A stretch of DNA of 64,000 bases, taken from positions 310,001 to 374,000 of the forward strand of contig CAXXPQ010000003.1 of assembly GCA_963668655.2 (NCBI GenBank), in the 5' to 3' direction. Shown here piece by piece: positions 61,614 to 64,000 of the stretch. The notes beneath the pieces are model-generated. The model saw only the letters and a list, made by a program, of their open reading frames with translations. It did not search any database and was not told the DNA's origin. Each line of letters opens with the position of its first letter. Positions within the stretch are counted from its first letter, which is position 1. The position numbers and the translations under genes are program-made. Origin of the DNA: G963668655 sp963668655. Lineage in GTDB: Bacteria > Myxococcota_A > SURF-8.

Positions 61614-63275
61614 TCAATATTCGAAGCTGGATCCGCCGATGAACTCGCGCAGGATGGAGGTAGGCGGAATCTCGTTCGGAAGAATGGGGATGAACAGCAG
61701 CAGAAATTTGAACAGACGATACACGTCCACGTAGGCGGGATCGTTTTGATTGACCTCCATCAGGAAGCGTTGCAGGTACGGCCTCAGAATCGCCGGTTCA
61801 TACACCAGCGAAGTATCGAACATCGTGTCCGCTTCCTCCTGGAAGGGAAAGATGTATTTATTTTCACCCTGCCGCACATGGGGCCACTGGGCGATGGTCT
61901 GGGCCGCCGAATAGCCCCGGTACAGCCGGTCGCGCACCGTGCGGCGCATCAACCGGATGTCCGAGGTGAATATGCGGTTGTGATCGTCGATGCAGAGCTG
62001 GGTCAGGGCCGAGACGTAGATCTTGAACTTGTTTCTGGCGGGTACGCTGGCGGAGAGCTTCGGGTTCAACCCGTGAATGCCTTCCACCACCAGCACCTGA
62101 TCCGTTTCCAGCTTCAGCGGAATGGTCTTGTCCCGCCTGCGGATTCCCTGAACGAAATCGTAGATCGGCGTTTCCACCGATTCCCCGTTCAGAAGCCTTT
62201 GCATGTGGTCGTTGAACATCGCCACATCCAGCGCCTCCAGGCATTCGAAATCGTACGTGCCGTCCGCATTCTTCGGCGTGTCCAGCCGATTCACGTAATA
62301 ATTGTCCAGACTTATGAGAAGGGGGCGGATTCCATTGACCCGAAGCTGGACGTCCAGCCGCTTGGTGAAAGTCGTTTTTCCGGAGGACGAAGGCCCGGCG
62401 ATGAGCACCAGACGAGTTTCCGTGGCGGCATGCGAGATCCGATCCGCCAGCCGGGCGATCTTCTTTTCCTGCAAGCCCTCGGAAATCCGAATGTTTTCCG
62501 ATATCGATCCGGAGATGCAGGCCTGGTTCAACTGGCTGACGTTCCAGATGCCGATCATCTCGTTCCAGGCACGGGTTTCCCGGTAGGCCGCGAATAGCTT
62601 GCGCTGTTCCGGGAGCCGGGAAAAGATTTTACCGCTTTGGGTCGGAAAAACCAGGATGCAGCCCGTGGATTTCGGGAACAGGCCGAAATCGGCGCACAGG
62701 CCGGTTCTCGGGGCGATGGGGCCGTATACCACATCCCGGAATTCTCCCATCACCACCCAGTCCACTTCCGCGCTCAGCCGCTGGCGAAGCAGGCGCGCCT
62801 TGGAAGTGTACCCTTTCTCCAGGAAATATTCCTCGGCCTCCTCGGCGGCAACCGGAACGGAATGGATCGGCCGATCGGCCGCGATCAGTTCCCGCATGCG
62901 CTGTTCCACCGCGCGGAGCATCCGTTTTCCCGCGCAGTTTTCCCCGCTGTGGATCCGGTAGAAATACCCCCGGCCCAGCGCCTGCCCGATTTCCAGGCGG
63001 ACTTCCGGATACAACTCTGCGAAGGCTTCGCAAAAGATCAACGCCAGCGTCCGCCGATAGATGTCCGCGCCTTCCTTGGAGGAATAGTCCACCGTTTCCA
63101 CGATGGAACTGGAGCGCAAGGGACGTTCCAACCCCATCAGCCGATTGTTGACGATGGCCCCCAGGGCGTTCGACCGCTTCAGTTCAGGAAACAATTCCTG
63201 AAGCTTGAGAATCGTCGTTCCGGGGTTGACCTTCACCACTTTGCCGTTGAAATCGACATCGACTCTTTTCGTCAT
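61614..63275 (-). CDS. Uridine kinase-like nucleoside kinase with N-terminal TGS and tRNA-synthetase-like domain
   Basis: A 553-residue protein. Residues 1-65 form a TGS domain (VDVDFNGKVVKVNPGTTIL), ~80-230 match the second additional domain of threonyl-tRNA synthetase (LEIGQALGRGYFYRIHSGEN), and ~285-500 a uridine kinase/phosphoribulokinase domain with P-loop AGPSSSGKTTFTKRL, ISLDNYYVNR and VVEGIHGLNPKL. This arrangement is known in nucleoside kinases of clostridia, spirochaetes and others; substrate is presumed a nucleoside. GGGAG precedes the ATG at 63275, which puts the TGS strand at residue 5; an upstream frame start at 63344 is unlikely. Confidence 0.87.
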   Translation of the reverse strand: MTKRVDVDFNGKVVKVNPGTTILKLQELFPELKRSNALGAIVNNRLMGLERPLRSSSIVETVDYSSKEGADIYRRTLALIFCEAFAELYPEVRLEIGQALGRGYFYRIHSGENCAGKRMLRAVEQRMRELIAADRPIHSVPVAAEEAEEYFLEKGYTSKARLLRQRLSAEVDWVVMGEFRDVVYGPIAPRTGLCADFGLFPKSTGCILVFPTQSGKIFSRLPEQRKLFAAYRETRAWNEMIGIWNVSQLNQACISGSISENIRISEGLQEKKIARLADRISHAATETRLVLIAGPSSSGKTTFTKRLDVQLRVNGIRPLLISLDNYYVNRLDTPKNADGTYDFECLEALDVAMFNDHMQRLLNGESVETPIYDFVQGIRRRDKTIPLKLETDQVLVVEGIHGLNPKLSASVPARNKFKIYVSALTQLCIDDHNRIFTSDIRLMRRTVRDRLYRGYSAAQTIAQWPHVRQGENKYIFPFQEEADTMFDTSLVYEPAILRPYLQRFLMEVNQNDPAYVDVYRLFKFLLLFIPILPNEIPPTSILREFIGGSSFEY

Positions 63276-63348
63276 GCAGGCTCCCGTAAAATGGAAAATC
63301 GGTTTTCTCGAATCGATACGAATTCGTTGCCATCCAAAGGACAATCGG

Positions 63349-64000
63349 TCAAGAAGCGGCGACCTTGAGCCATTTCGGGGATTGGATCGGGATCGTGAAA
63401 TAGAAACGGGAGCCCTGCCCGAGTTTGCTCTCCACCCAGACGGTTCCGCCGTGCAGTTCGATGAACTTTTTGACGATGGCCAGGCCCAGCCCGGCGCCCT
63501 CGTAGCGTTTCGTCAACGATCCGTCCGCCTGCTGGAATTCGCCGAAGATGCGTTTCTGATCTTCCACGGAAATTCCCATCCCCGAATCCCAGACGCAGAA
63601 GCGGGCCAGATCCCGCTGCCGGATGGCACTGATGCCGATTTCTCCGTTATCGTCCGTGAACTTGAAGGCGTTGGACAGCAGATTGTAGATCACCTGTTTC
63701 AGCTTGCGTTCGTCTCCGGCGATGACGGACAGATTGTCGTCCACTTCGATGGTCAGGTTGATGTTGTGGGAGTGAGCCTTTTCCTTCATGAGGTTGGTGG
63801 ACATGGCCAGGAAATCGTGGACGGGAAATTCCGCCAATTCCAACTCCATCTTGCCGGCTTCGATCTTGGACAGATCCAGGATGTCGTTGATCAGCGACAG
63901 TAGATGGCGGGCGGAATCCAGCACGTCGTGGAGATACTCCCGCTGCTTGTCGTTTAACGGACCGAAGTATTCGTCCAGGAGCACTTCGGAAAACCCGATG
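63349..64000 (-). CDS. Sensor histidine kinase, C-terminal part (cut by window edge)
   Basis: The last ~217 residues of a histidine kinase. The end of the HisKA helix is visible (IGFSEVLLDEYFGPLNDKQR), the phosphorylated His lying upstream of the window edge, then HLLSLINDILDLSKIEAGK and the HATPase domain: N box VIYNLLSNAFKFT, G1 DSGMGIS, F box IFGEFQQAD, G2 EGAGLGLAIVKKFIELHGG. No receiver domain follows. It stops 73 bases upstream of the nucleoside kinase start. The signal and partner regulator are outside the window. Confidence 0.9.
   Translation of the reverse strand, partial: IGFSEVLLDEYFGPLNDKQREYLHDVLDSARHLLSLINDILDLSKIEAGKMELELAEFPVHDFLAMSTNLMKEKAHSHNINLTIEVDDNLSVIAGDERKLKQVIYNLLSNAFKFTDDNGEIGISAIRQRDLARFCVWDSGMGISVEDQKRIFGEFQQADGSLTKRYEGAGLGLAIVKKFIELHGGTVWVESKLGQGSRFYFTIPIQSPKWLKVAAS

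Noticed and set aside
1..64000. tRNA, rRNA or CRISPR genes
   Set aside because: No cloverleaf with a recognisable T-loop, no rRNA segments and no spaced direct repeats were noticed by reading; a covariance scan would be needed to exclude small RNAs.

Overview
The window looks like chromosome from a Gram-negative, GC-rich bacterium of the Myxococcota / former Deltaproteobacteria kind, or a related candidate phylum. Pointers are an outer-membrane barrel protein, an RlpA lipoprotein, secreted proteins with long acidic Asp-Gly linkers, a metallopeptidase ending in a Cys / membrane-helix / Arg tail like MYXO-CTERM, and a sensor whose tail resembles a myxobacterial family. This placement is inference. 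I saw no rRNA, tRNA or CRISPR array. Eight recognisable sigma70-type promoters have 17-base spacers (one more has 16), often with TTGACT as the -35.

Layout. 1-2.4 kb (+): end of a D-Ala-D-Ala ligase-type ATP-grasp protein, a DmpA-type self-cleaving aminopeptidase, a hemolysin III/PAQR protein. 2.4-6.4 kb (-): a redox operon of an enolase-superfamily enzyme, a geranylgeranyl-reductase-type flavoprotein, a Tat-type ferredoxin and a membrane NapH/NapG-like polyferredoxin. 6.7-8.0 kb (+): an AAA+ bacterial enhancer-binding protein whose GAFTGA loop is replaced. 8.0-10.6 kb (-): mtnP, a PfkB kinase and a GGDEF protein. 10.6-17.7 kb (-): AddA-like helicase-nuclease, membrane sensor, RlpA, and prfB with its programmed +1 frameshift.

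17.9-23.8 kb carries a signalling block: a divergent class III cyclase, a ParA/MinD-like ATPase with an altered P-loop and a J-like/HTH protein (+), facing an M29 aminopeptidase, a MshEN protein and a lone cyclic-nucleotide-binding domain (-). 23.9-25.2 kb is a decayed insertion sequence with good terminal inverted repeats. 25.4-27.9 kb encodes a large polytopic membrane protein, followed by a 169-base fold-back element (27,877-28,045). 28.0-34.0 kb (-) is a TetR-controlled operon of RND transporter, LolA-like protein and outer-membrane barrel, with a promoter and two palindromic operators.

34.7-42.4 kb (+): a secreted metallopeptidase, a very large fusion of serine hydroxymethyltransferase with a degenerate and then a complete GcvT, an acidic-linker lipoprotein, and a MazG-like protein. 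42.5-47.4 kb (-): fused CoA-transferase, spermidine-synthase-like protein, htpG. 47.6-49.4 kb is an island of IS5, IS3 (fragment) and IS200/IS605 elements. 49.5-55.6 kb (-) encodes one 2019-residue lipoprotein of thrombospondin-3-like repeats, EGF-like segments, five PPC domains and a P domain. 55.9-61.5 kb (+): proB, proA, an unknown protein, sfsA and a 5'-nucleotidase-like lipoprotein. 61.6-64 kb (-): a TGS-domain uridine-kinase-like protein and the 3' end of a sensor histidine kinase.
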